This document shows, in pieces, positions 26,875-39,145 of a stretch of 64,000 nt of DNA. The notes below the pieces were generated by a model that was not told the origin of the DNA, did not search any database, and saw only the letters and a list, made by a program, of their open reading frames with translations. A program made the translations under genes and the position numbers. The DNA comes from Cyathus striatus (taxonomy: Eukaryota; Basidiomycota; Agaricomycetes; Agaricales; Nidulariaceae). Numbering within the stretch: the stretch's first letter is position 1; every line of letters begins with the position of its first letter. The stretch lies in the NCBI GenBank assembly GCA_025738555.1, contig JAOVFP010000023.1, positions 1-64,000 of the forward strand. Direction: 5' to 3'.

Positions 26875-29800
26875 CTAAGCATCTAGAGCTCTAAGAGTAA
26901 GTAAACCATACTGATGGAAGAGAGTAAGATAACATACAATATGACGACCCCGTCAACAGCGTTGACAGCGCAGCCAACTGGTCGTCAGTGAATCGTTTGG
27001 AATCCTCGTGCCACGTATCTTGATGCGTCCTCTTAAAGTTACTTGCGCACTTTCGCACAGTCGTTGAAATAGGAACCTAACGCGAGACGTGGCCATTACG
27101 CATGCATCATACCCGTGACCTTCAACTGAACTCACTGGATCATAAGTATGCTCAGCTAGAACACTGGTTAGCAGTTCGGGCATCCACTTCTCCACGGTGT
27201 AAGGGTAGCTGTCAACCAAAGCGCATATACCCAGAATAGCCGCATGCCGCTGCCTAATTGCTTTGTTGTAGCCAGAGTCCTGTCTTCCAAGAATTGTACT
27301 ATTCTTTAGTAACCGTACAAACCGGTCCTACGTTAAGAAAGGTAAAAGTAGTCAAAACTAATGAAAAGCACGGCGCGGAGTATTTTCAAACGAACCTTGA
27401 GAGTGAGAATGCTGCGCCGCGGTGATAATCGAAGAATTCCGGAAAGTGTTCTAAACAACATATGGACTGCATGAGATATCGATAAATACACCAATCTAAA
27501 AAACCCTTACGTGGCTGCCATTTCCCTGACCTCGATGATTTCGTCGTCCAAGCACCTGCACAAAACCTACAACGTGTTCAAGTAACTCTCATGGATGCGA
27601 CGTGTCTTCTAAACTTACCTCCAACATTTCCACTATCTTGATTTCGCCGATTAGAGGCAATTGACGGAAGTAGAAGACTTAAAGGACCATGTATAGTAAG
27701 ATTTTTTTTTGCTATATATTGACAGCCGCCTTCCAAAAAATAAGTAGGCTTACCCTGAACAAGAGGCAAAGCCTTCAGTCTGACTTTCCACGACTGAAAG
27801 AGAAGGTTAGTATGTGGATTTGTTTCCGTAGTATGCGTAACACTTACAGGTGAATTCTGTATTGCATCGAAAATGGCATCCAATATAGGATTAACAAGAG
27901 AAGGCGGCGGTGTAACACCACACATCCGGACTAACAATGTACTTCCCCTCGAGGCAAGCTCATTATTGTCATTCACTGTGCAGCACAAAGGTTTCAGCCC
28001 AACTATTACGCCTGCTGTCTAATAGCCTACCTTCCGTAAATCGGAATAGCTCCGGCTGAAAAGATATTAAGATTAGCCAACGGACAGGAAACTTTTAAGC
28101 ATTTTTCACCAACCATAAGAGGAAGAATGTAGTCGAAAGTCGATATCGCATGTGTGTCGTGGATTGACTGATATAGCCACTTGCAAACCGCAATCCCAAC
28201 GCTACCAAGAAGTTCCTCAGTGGATAATTTACCCATTTAGTCTGAGCTTCACTCACCGATCATATGTTGAATGGAATGCCCGAACACCTGGAGCGCGCTC
28301 TTCACGCCACACTTTGAATAACTCGACAAGCTCGAGAACTCGCGCCTTGTGATAGGTTCCTCTCATGCCCATGATGTCGTAATCATGAGGCAGAACTTGG
28401 CACTCCCGTACAAATACCTCCGTTGTTGGTAAGGAAGGCCTGGTCTGCCACTGTAGCTATAGTTAGCGGAAATAAAGTGCAATTTTACCGACCTCCGAAC
28501 CTTGATATTTTCCGTGAATGCGAGAATCTCACCAATGAAGGCGCGAACCTGAGATAACAGTGAGTAAAAGTATGCGATGAAGAAAAGAAATCTCACGTCT
28601 TCATGCTCACTTCGGATTTCATGCCAGGAGCGTTCGACAGCATCGTCCATCCAGGGGACAGATTTTCTCCCAAGCTCTTCAAAAAATGCTCTATAAAGAG
28701 AAAGTACTTTCACAGCATCGAACGACAACTCCGCATTGAAGTCCATATGGTTGAAAGCTTCTACCAGATAATCAACTAATGGCTGGATTCTTCGGGGATC
28801 TCTTCGATAAAACATGTACTGTCTCATACTTTTAGCACTGCCCTAAAAGTAGTCGCGAATACAACGCACCTCCAGGAAAGATGTCCAGATCATCAACGTA
28901 TCCGTTTTAATATTTTTCGAAAAAATGATTTTAATGTGAGGCTTGAACCATTTCCAGAGTTTATCTTGCTTCGATGCTGGCCAGTGCTTCGACCCTACTG
29001 GGAAGATTAGATATGCTCATATCTGGTGTAGACATAAAATATTAACCGCCAAGTACGCCTGCTAGGAGCTCAGCAGCAGCTCGTTGTTTATTTTGATCTT
29101 TGTTCAAAATCATCGATTCTGCAGTAGGTTTGAAAGCCTCAAAGGGTTCATCCTCGAGGAGCTGGACTATAATCAAGGAAATAAGCTTTATCAAATGCAG
29201 CAAAAGCGGAACCTTACAAATAGATTTAACACAGGAAACATTGTCTTGAGTTATGGCCGTTTCATGATTCTCCTCGGAGTAATACGACGCTATTTTCTCC
29301 CAATACAAAGGATCGATGACCAATTTTCGAACAGCATGGATTGCATCTGCACTTTCAGGTTCCCAGGGTTGGAACGTGGACTTGAGAAGGTGAGGTGGCT
29401 TATATAAAGGTACGCTTTTACCCCACGTTAACCATCCGGGAGGATCTTTGTCAAAAAAAATGCTACAGGGTCGCTCAGCATGAATTGCGATGGCCAAGAA
29501 AAAGAAATGACGGACGGTTCTTTTTGTACGGACTTCAAGTCAACCGGAATCTTGAAATTGTTTAAAAATTGAGATGTTAGTTGACGTGTGGGACAGATCG
29601 AAACATCCTTCTTCAAGGGATTGCGATGGCGCGCAAGAACCAAGTCGGTTGGGGTATCACAGAAAGTCCTTAATTTAATATTTCTGATACTCTTCATCAC
29701 CGCTCGTTGAGCGTACTGCAGATTCGGTGGGTGAGTAATTCTATGCTATTGTCTAAGCACTTACATAGCGCTGAAAAAATCAGCGACTTGAGTAGCGTAC

Positions 29801-32800
29801 ATGAAAATCACATATACATACAATAGTTGGGTGATCATCGTGGACTTTCTCCAAGAAGAACTTTATTTGTTCTGGTGTTAAGGGGATATCTCGTCTCACT
29901 AGTGTTCGTAAACACCTGACGGCATATATCGCATATCTCCAGTGTGTACGAGATGATTTTGCAACAGACATTACATGCGCATTCTGGGATACAGCTCATC
30001 ATCGGCTGGATGACATGACCTGAAGCGTGCATACCGTAATCGTAACCGCGCCATCGATATCTTCAACACGTAGAATGCGCCTCTCTCGACAGCGTTGTGT
30101 CAGGGTTTCGTCTTCTGGTGTTGTATGTAACTGGCTTTTGAGGTTGGCAACAGCTGAGGCCACCTCGGGTATTGAAATATCATAAACAAGGTTGCATGGC
30201 TCCACGAAACTGCTTAGGCCTGAGTATTTTTAGTCAGCATACTAACATGCTATACAATTAAACAAACAATTTTCAACAACAGCAGATACTGCATCTTGAA
30301 TAGATGGCTGTTGGAAAATTAGAGAGAGTATGGAGATACTTCGTCAATACATGCCTTTTCGTTATGTTGACATTGAAACAACATTTCGATGAACTTGGAG
30401 GCTAGGGTGGGCTCTTCGGTAATGAAATGAGCTCTCAGTCTGGTGTATAGAAAGCTGTCTTACCAGAAATTGCATATTTTCCGAAAGATGGAAGATTTAT
30501 CGTCCATAACGAGCCTTTCATGCGATCATCATCAACTCCTGGCTCCAGCGCTTTGTAGAGAACTGGGAGTGCGCGTCGGCGGACTCCGTCGTACACCTAA
30601 GGCCAGATTCTGGATTAAAGCCAATCCACGTGAAATCAAGAGTTCATCATACACTACATATGGCTTCTAGCACGGACTGACTTGACCTGCTGGCAACTGA
30701 AGTGACATTCTTATGACAGAAAATCGGTTACTTACTCTCTAACTACTGCATAATGCCACAGGGACCACTCGACTAAGTCGTCAATGAGGCTGTCTTCTAG
30801 TGGGCCTCGCATTCGTTCGATTGAATTCCAACGCAATCGAGCAGAATTATAATATCTATTCAACCCGATTAATAGGTGTACTTAGGAGGAAGTTTCGAGT
30901 GCAAACCGTGCTCGGCGAACGTATACAGCCCGTGGCCAAACTTTTTGACCGGCGTACTGACGAGCGACATTTTTCTCGGATATATATTGATCTTCATTCA
31001 CATAATGACTTTAGAACGCAGCATACATCATCATGAGTAACGGGCCGAAGGATAAAACGAAGTAAATTACCTATCTCTACTATCGCCATATTCCATTAGG
31101 TAAGTCCGGACAGACCTGACCTAGACAAAAGTCAGTGCGAAAACATTGTCCCTACAGGTTATATCGCCCACCAAGATCTGTACTGCATCCACAGTATTCT
31201 GATCTCCTTCTTGACGCAAAGCAACAGAGGCATCGTGTAGGAAATTGCCAAAGCGTTGGTGGAGATTGGATATATATTGGTATCGGGGATCTTCCGAGTT
31301 CCTTAGGCTAAATCCAGAAGCAAGGGGTTCGATAGTCGCAATCATTTCGGGTATTTCTCCCCTGTTAATGTATTAGTCTATGTTAAAAGGTGCAGCAAAA
31401 CGCTACGTACAATATATCACTTGTCAGTGCTGCAGCATGAACTTCTTCCGGTGACGATTTATGTTGGAAAAATGTCGGTATGCCAGCGAAAGCATTACGA
31501 ACAAGGGTGAGGTGCCTGGAAGGGAATGGCATTAAGATAATTGATATAATGTATGAATATCATACTGACCGGCAAAATTCATTTCTCCATACAGCATCTC
31601 GAACGGAATCTGTAGTTAAATAGGCTAAATGCGCGTACAGCACATAATGCAAGTATACACACCTGCCATGAGCAATGTCTCCAATTTAAGGAGAGTAGGT
31701 TCCACCAACTCCCGGAAAATTTGAAGGGAGAAGTCGATTTCTTCATCATTAGGCATATGCCAGCATATCTGAAAAAAAAAGTAAAAGGTGAAGCTCCATA
31801 CAGAGAAAATACCTGGTATAAGGATCACACACCTCCACCTCATCTGGGGCGTATAGTTTACCCCAATGCCTGTGGTGATACTTTTTGAATTCTATAAATA
31901 GTTAATATGGTCATATATTCAGCTGCTTTTCGGTGCTAACCTTCACTCGACCATTCACTAGGGTTCACGAACTTGTTCTCCAACGGGTACACGTGAGTCA
32001 GCGTTAATAAAAGACTTGATATCAGCTTCCCATTCCAGGAGTAACCTCTCTTTGACAATGTCTTGTCATGCAACAGGTGTAGCAAATGTAAAAACTCATC
32101 CTTGTACTTCAAAATCTATGGAACCCTGTGTCAGAAACAACAAGCGCATGATAAAATTATTACTGACTGATCTGCCATCACTAAAATGTGCTATTAGCTT
32201 TACATGTAACAAGATGCTTGCAGGGTATACTTACTTGTATACTGTCCCCCTAAGGATAGCCAAATCTACCACAATGAGCAATCGTAAGTCTGTTTCGAAT
32301 TAAAAAGACCTACTCCAATGTAACGTTGCATCCGATGGAATAGGCGTAGAGGATGATGTTGTCCTCAACGAGCTGGCTCCGTTTTCTAACTCGGTTCTTA
32401 TGTTCATAGAACAAAATGGGAAGAATTTGTCTAATGTTTTGACTGGATCTGCATTTGCAACACACTCCACCAGTTGGTGAATTGCTCGAACAGCATTAGA
32501 CCGTACGTTTGTGCTCGCATAATCATACACCATATTCAGAACCATGTCATACAGAGGTTCGGATAAATGGACGCATATTTGACTACAGGCACCAGCCACA
32601 GCGTCGACAACCTGAACTGATAAAGGTGTCATTTTTGGTGTCATTGAGAGCGGGGTGATTCAATTAAGATGCCAAACGTACCTTCGGTTGCTCCACCGCT
32701 GGAGCCATCAGGCCCTTCTTCCGGCAAGTTCTCCAAGAGCTGGATTACTCGACGAACAAAACTTGCAACCCAATCAGGAAAACTACCAGTAGAGTCCTGA

Positions 32801-35517
32801 AGCATAAAGCTACAGCTCCGTAACGACATTTATATGTATATTTTCTCACCTTTAACATGGCATCCTCTTCTTCCTTTGTTAGCCTTGGAGTAACATCGGT
32901 ATAAGGTGTATCAAGGTCATCCATTGAAAAGGAGGGGATAGAAACCCCGGTGTCAGGGGGAAGTGTAGGCTCAGTATCAATAGAGCCACCATTAACTGGC
33001 TCATCAAACGAGGACAAGTCGCCAATTTTGATATACTGCGAGATCTCCACCAAGAATGCTGTTGTGCAGAGCTATAAAGCATTAGACTACGTACACTCAC
33101 AGGAAGGAAGAAACACACTGTTTTGGATGGGTCATTCTATTTAAGGGCTGGTCAAAACATGTTCGCGCATTTATATGAAAGAAATGTACACACTAAGTCA
33201 ATTCCCGGAATAAGGAGCTGTAAAATGGGGACCAAGTGCTTTGCACCGCCGTAGTAAACATCTCTGGATACAATGGCCGGTGCAACTGCACCTAACGCCT
33301 TGATCACTGCTATCGTTCGTTGCGTCTGCTAAGATGTGAGGAACAACCCTAAAAAAAAAATAAGACCCTGTCAACCGACCTCGGTTAATGCTTCTAAAGA
33401 GGGAACAGCACGCTCCAAAACAGGATGAAGGATTAAGTCAGGCTCCATGACGCTCATGGACTTAAGGCACGCCTGGATATTGCCAACTGTTGTTGAATCT
33501 TGGGAGAACATTGCTAGTAATGTCACCGTTCTGAGCGACTTCACAAGCTCTCTTCTCATTAACTTCGTTAGCCGTCGATTCTGTAGCCATGTGAGCAAAC
33601 ATTTCAAGGATTATTGTAGAGTCAAACCTTTGGAGTTTTGCAATCAGGCTTTTGTTCTTCGTGCCATCCTATATGAATCTCGTTATTATCAAAAACAACA
33701 TTAAAAATGCAATAATCACGCTTATTGAAGTCGTATACGATGTATTTGATGAATGCACTCAGCTGAAAAGAATATAATTAGTATATGTATTGAAATTATA
33801 GAATACATATACGGTAGCCGACGGGAAGCCACATGGAGGGCAAGAAAAGGTACATACATCAGACGTCCAAGTGCCGGAATTGGATGGGTGGAAGAAACTC
33901 TCAGTGGAAGCGATCAATCTTGCCAAAGAATCCAAGGCCCGCGAACCAGCAAGATATGCTTTAGGCCTATGCTGCGCTTTCTTTATTAGATTAGCGGAGA
34001 GGTAGTCACCTGGACTAGTGGTTTGGATCTGAGGAGTGTTTACTCCAGACGGAAGAGGTGAAAACATCGGTGTCGGTGCATTGGAAGGAGGCACTGGTAT
34101 TCCATCCTGCACCATGGAATACACAATGATACGTGACAATGACACTGGCTCGAATATTAGGAATGTCGCTGGAATTGGTTACAATATGTCCACATACGAA
34201 TTCTCCATTGAGGCTTGGGCAGTCTTCCAATCTCGAAGCCTGCTTGATTGTCGGCAGACGGACCGGTTGTGAGAGACCCACCGTCTGCCAGAGGGATCTC
34301 TACAGCACATATTTTTTAAACCTTAAGCGTCGTAAATATAAGATCTACGTTAAGCACTGACCCATGGAGGCTAGGCATTTACACATCAGGAATTCCCATT
34401 CGTAATTTGAAAATATGCCAACATCTTTGAATAGTCCTGGCCAATAACCGTTCTCGGCGACGCCATTTATACTGGACGTCCAGGTTGGTCTTCCCTCACC
34501 CTCAGATCTCTCATCATCTGGAATTTGTGCTATTTTCCTAGGATCACTGACTTCAGGAGCGACATGCATCTCGGCGAGTTTCGAGATAAAGTGCAACATG
34601 CGCTCATCATACTTGTACGAGTTTATGGATTCCCACAGGCGGAATAACATGGGCAGGTAGTATTGGGGATGGGAAAGCGGTAAAAAAGTCATGAGATAGT
34701 AATGGGATGAAAGGATACTCTACATCGTCCAGTCAGAAATGAAAATTAAGGGGTAAGTTGCCTCTAGACTTACATCCAACTTGGTGCCATCTATTTGTGG
34801 AACGAAGGTCTCCAGCATTTCATTGATGGCTGCAGGATGAAAGAACCGCCGTGAATTGTCGGCTATATAGCCCATACACCATGAGAGTTGACTTTGGCAC
34901 GTTGATTTAGCAGTCTCATCATCATTTAATAATCCAGAATTGTCACTCACGTATATTCATATTGGCGTCTAGTCAGAAAGAGATCATCGCGTAAAATATC
35001 GTATACAGGTTTCCAAGGTAATCTCATATCTTCAATGGAAATTGATTTCTTGCTCTTGGTCAACACCTTGAAAGCATCCGCGCATGTCGCAACCATTTGA
35101 GTGGACATGCCGGGTGTAATGCTAACTAGGTAATACAATTTCGCCAATTTGACGCGTTTATCCTTGGGTATAGGATATTTCAACATGGACCAACTGCATT
35201 GCTTGCATGTTAGTAGAGATTACAGCAACTTGAAGAGACAAGAACGAGACGCACTATGTGAGCATACTATCCCACTGCAGCAGCCCAACATCATAGTCCT
35301 TTGCTTCAATGCATTGGGTAATCCGCAAGAGAATAAAATCAAGCATCTCCACCATCTTTGAATAGGGCTCGATAGAATACGGCAAAGATTTCGCATAGCT
35401 CTTTAGTTTCTCCACGTCAGGATTGGAGTTGTTGAGAATGTCTTCCGAGATCGATATGGGGTGCTGCGAGGACTTTCGGCCGCTGAGATGCAGTGACGAA
35501 AATTCCGGTAGCACCAT
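26875..35517 (-). CDS. BLM10: Proteasome activator Blm10/PA200
   Basis: A giant HEAT-repeat protein that caps the 20S proteasome and opens its gate. The gene covers 8.6 kb and has some 30 exons. The start at 35517 gives MVLPEFSSLHLSG and then SISEDILNNSNPDVEKLKSY. Typical Blm10 blocks follow in order: KRVKLAKLYYLVSITPGMST, RLPWKPVYDILRDDLFLTRR, AINEMLETFVPQIDGTKLD, and LWESINSYKYDERMLHFISK with the YWPGLFKDVGIFSNYEWEFL exon. The middle holds many helical exons. Near the end, LVDSYPYTVEKWMPELLTSV and STTVRKCASNFKRTHQDTWH with DQLAALSTLLTGSSY match the conserved C-terminal region. A final 55-base intron (26883-26937) would make the protein end in YYA, the proteasome-docking tail. It is downstream of and in the same direction as the RXT2-like gene. 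Individual exon edges were not all resolved. Confidence 0.88.
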
Positions 35518-35994
35518 TGTGCAGATGATGGTGGCAGCGGAATTTGAGTGGCTTCAGGAATCGAATCGAGCAGCTGGCAAGCGGGTGCGAGGTATGTGCT
35601 TAATTGTAAGCCGATCACAGATGTGACGCGATAGAAGAGCAACAGCACTCTGAATCTAGGCGACTTGCACGTGTTATAGGCTGGACAATGGAGAGAAAAC
35701 TGAGCGAGTAGCAGTGAGTAGAAGAGTAGGCAGGGAGAGAGAGAGAGGAAGTATATGAATGAGCATTGTGGCGTCGGTTCCCGACGTAGTACTTATGTTA
35801 CCCCTCCACATCTGATGCCACTAATTGCCGATGTGGAGTACCCACCAGTTAAAACAATTGAACATATATCCGGCACAGTTAGAACAAGAGAGCTGCTCAG
35901 CTGCTGTTGTAGTCATCGTATTATTCTCCTTACTATTGTATATCATTTACAAAAGCCCAAAATACTTCTAGTACTTATGCCTACGCCATCTAAA
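35518..35994. other. Intergenic region upstream of Blm10
   Basis: 477 bases containing the Blm10 promoter and the 3' end of the next gene. A gagaga-rich patch lies at about 35733-35745. No gene is seen. Confidence 0.5.
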
Positions 35995-37108
35995 TTACAT
36001 TCGTACTGATACACACGCAGCATCTTGTAGTTCTTTAATAGCACGTCCACGTACAACGTCCCAAACTGTATTTCTTTGCGCTCGCACATCCCCCAGAGTT
36101 TCTCGAATCTCCTGCAGTCGTTCTACGTATTCCCGCCCGTCATCCTGCAGCTCGCGCAATGTCGCCAGCGACTTTTCCAACATCTCCATCTGCATTTGGG
36201 GAGATGCAAAATGAGAAGGTTCGTGTACAGGTGGACTTATGTTTGGATGATTCAGCAAAAACAGTTTGTGAGTGGGAGGCGTCAAGTCAGGTGCGCGTGC
36301 CAAACGACGCTCGCGGTCGTCCTGCTCGTCAGGCGCGATGTCTTCATCCTCCTGCTTGGGAACAACTGACGAATCTTGGTGTTTTTGATCTGGATCTTCA
36401 CTCATGACCTGCCACAGTCTTCCCAAGGCGGCCCGTAACGTTGCTTCTCCTTCAATCAGCCCATTAGTGGCATGTTCAAGTTCGTCCAAGAGATGCGACC
36501 TAAATGTGTGCGTGACGGCCTTGTCCATCACGAAAGAAGTGTAGCTGAGATGCGAAGTAGTTGGAGATGGATATGGCGATGTAATGGGTGGAGATGGAGA
36601 GCGCGACAAATGGGGCAGAGTCGGAGGAGAGGGAGAGCGTCGATCCTGCGGCAGAAGCAGCTTGATACGTTTTCGTGTCCTTTCTTCGACCTTGCCAACG
36701 ATGAGAATGAAACAATAATGAATACTGAATAATATAAACATACCTCCCATTCTTCTACACCCGGTCCCCAGGCAGCCATCTTTCCGCGTCGAATCCATCT
36801 AGCACCCTTGGCAGTTTTCCGTCCCCAGTTTCCTTCCCTGGTGCCTAGTTGGATCTCGTCCTCGTCAGAGTCGTATCCAACTGCGGGGTAGAACCAGGAA
36901 CTTTGATCAGCTAACGGCAATGGAACGACGTCTCTGCTGGCGATTTGGTGAGTGTTGTGTAAGACAGGGTGGGTGAAAGCGCGTACAATGGATGTTCAGG
37001 CTGGGGATGTGAACGTTTGAAACCATTTATGTGACCGTTGGCATGGGCACTAGTTGAAGGGCGAGAGGAGGGATGGTTTGGAAACATGGACGGATCAGGA
37101 TATGACAT
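35995..37108 (-). CDS. RXT2-like protein (Rpd3L complex candidate)
   Basis: Probable subunit of the large Rpd3 histone deacetylase complex. The start at 37108 gives MSYPDPSMFPNHPSSRPSTS. An intron joins HPL to DVVPLPLADQSSWFYPAVGY in frame. Then comes EIQLGTREGNWGRKTAKGAR with WIRRGKMAAWGPGVEEWEV, joined by a second intron to EERTRKRIKLLLPQDRRSP. This basic block near the N-terminus resembles the RXT2 N-terminal domain. A Pro/Ser-rich stretch follows, then THTFRSHLLDELEHATNGLI and a helical C-terminus (MLEKSLATLRELQDDGREY) ending DAACVSVRM. I recognise the pattern only moderately. The histone deacetylase Rpd3 lies 12 kb away in the same window, but nothing links the two directly. Confidence 0.6.
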
Positions 37109-37420
37109 TGGGGAAGAGATGAGGGCACAACAGTTGGGTGGCCCAGGACTACATGAGCGGAAAAAGAGTCTCGCGGCTTATTCACGGCAACTCCCGGCAA
37201 CTAAACAAGTCGCGTCTCGCTCCCGTTTCATTGCTTTGGATACATCTTGTCCTATATACTATTGGTCACTACAGTCCCCCTGTCTACAAATAATGCTCTC
37301 TATGCTCCGCAGGAGGTAGATCGCATGGCCAAGCTCCTTCCTGCACTACATCCTCAAACACATTACGGCAGGAACGAAATAGATCCATACATGCACGCGC
37401 AATCTCTAGCTACTCTTCCA

Positions 37421-38313
37421 TTAGTACAAGTATTCCAAAACAGTGTACATAGCACCTCTTACGGAATTCTCATAATCCAGTCCAAGGTTTCGACCCATGT
37501 ATATGTGGACCAGAGTATCCAATTCAACGACCACATTACTCTGCAGCTTTCTCCTCAGTGGGCGGTATAACGCAAGATCCCTTGTATGTATTGCCGGGTG
37601 CTTTAAGCCAAGAACCTATTGGACATTAAGGACAAAATGTGAATACTCAACGCTGTTAATCTTACCGAAAGGAAAGTCCAAATTCGGTGTCCGACAATTA
37701 TCTTGTCCCTTATGAGACTAATTACTTGCTGCTGGACTTCTGTAAACATCGGCGCTGTCGTGTATAAGAACTTCTCTCTTTTGCGGATGGCTTTGAGAAC
37801 TTACCGTTTGCAAGGTGGGCGTAGTGTAACCCAGTCTGCGCTGTACGAAAGTCTTCCACTGGGTGACTGTACTTGCGATCATCAGTGGTCCGCATGAACT
37901 ACAGCAATGTAAACATACGTCGGCCGTACGTATGTGTCGAGAAGCGCATGGCCTCTGAAGTCAACAACGGAGACACGACTATTGCGAAAGGCGGTTAGAA
38001 GTTATCACCCGAGAGCCAGAATATTGCACCAACGCTACCATAGGTATTCTTTGAAGAATGCCATTAACTGGTCGAGTTCCTGCGTGCACGAACAATACAG
38101 CGACAGAAACGTATCTGTAAACTGTTGGACTTGAATGACATTTACACGAGATGGTTTAACGCACCGTGAGCAGGGTTGAGTAGCCATAGTACGAATACGA
38201 GAAGATGCAGAAATCGTACTTGACGAAGGCTCCAGAAATAACGACGCAAATGTAGGCGTCCCTGACGCGTCAAAGCCATTGAAACACTCTATACGCGTCG
38301 CACAGCGTTGCAT
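37421..38313 (-). CDS. REX4-like exonuclease-fold protein lacking catalytic residues
   Basis: Rebuilt from five exons: 37919-37978, 37805-37866, 37666-37754 and 37421-37615 downstream of a first exon at 38039-38313. All phases agree (681 bases, 226 residues) and there is no internal stop. The product has RVSVVDFRGHALLDTYVRPT, HPVEDFRTAQTGLHYAHLAN, EVQQQVISLIRDKIIVGH, FLSVLGLKHPAIHTRDLALY and LGLDYENSVRGAMYTVLEYL. These match the order of blocks in RNA exonuclease 4 (DEDDh). The DCEMVGVG block expected just before RVSVVDF is absent. The Asp after GHxxxx is Phe (WTFL), and the last His and Asp (as in HSSVEDA) are Glu and Gly. The first 90 residues (MQRCATRIECFNGF...) match nothing I know. It may be a pseudoenzyme or a gene in early decay. 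Confidence 0.65.
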
Positions 38314-39145
38314 CTTGGATATCTAACTGGGGTCAAATGCCATGGAGTAAAGGCGCGGTTGAAGTATCATAAAGAATGCTAGGGGAGTCGATATAACTGG
38401 GTGCAGTACAACAAGAATTCTCTTGTATGAAGCTTGACGGAGAAGCGAATTGGTCCACTGCATTCACACCGACGCGTTTCAAGTTTTGACGTTCCGCTAC
38501 ATTTGGAGACCAGTCAGGTACAGTTCAACCGAAGTCCAATATTCCAGCAAGAAAGAGAAACAGAAGGATTTTTGAGGTTCTTCCAGGTGTTATATCGAAG
38601 AGGTGTTCCCTCCCCGAGGAGCGATCGACTATAGCAAACCAGAAGTGTCGTTGAACTCGACCCAGAAAAATAAGAATATTGGGTACTAACCGTCCTATTT
38701 TGTCTAAAAACCCTCGTGTCGGGTGATCCAGTGATTATCTTGGACAGGGCAAGAAGCGGAAGTCACGAAAAGATGACGAAAGAAGTTCCTGATGGCCATG
38801 TGGCAAAAAAGTGAACGAGAGTGGAAATGCACACTCTGTTTTCTTGCAGTCTCCGTGTCAACGTCATACGTAAGGGAATGTCCCCCACGAACCCTAACAC
38901 TGGCGGAACCAGGGCGCCAATCTATGGCCTTACCAACATCATTCAGGTGAAACGTACTTCCAAAGTGCAAATGTCCTCTTTGTCCCATCTAGATTTCCAG
39001 AAAAATACACGAAAATAAATATACCTTACAATGGGTGTTAATAGCTCTAGCAATCATCTCACGAGACTCCCCTTCTACAGCGAAGCGTCAGTATGCGACC
39101 GTGAGGCTGTCAAGGAGGAAAGAACATACATCACTTCTGATGAAA
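38314..39145. other. Intergenic region
   Basis: About 0.83 kb between the start of the REX4-like gene and the biotin synthase stop. A minus frame at 38704-38988 (94 codons) has no recognisable feature. No gene is called. Confidence 0.4.

Noticed and set aside
38704..38988. 94-codon minus frame between REX4-like and biotin synthase genes
   Set aside because: No recognisable motif and no flanking exon in phase; treated as a chance frame.
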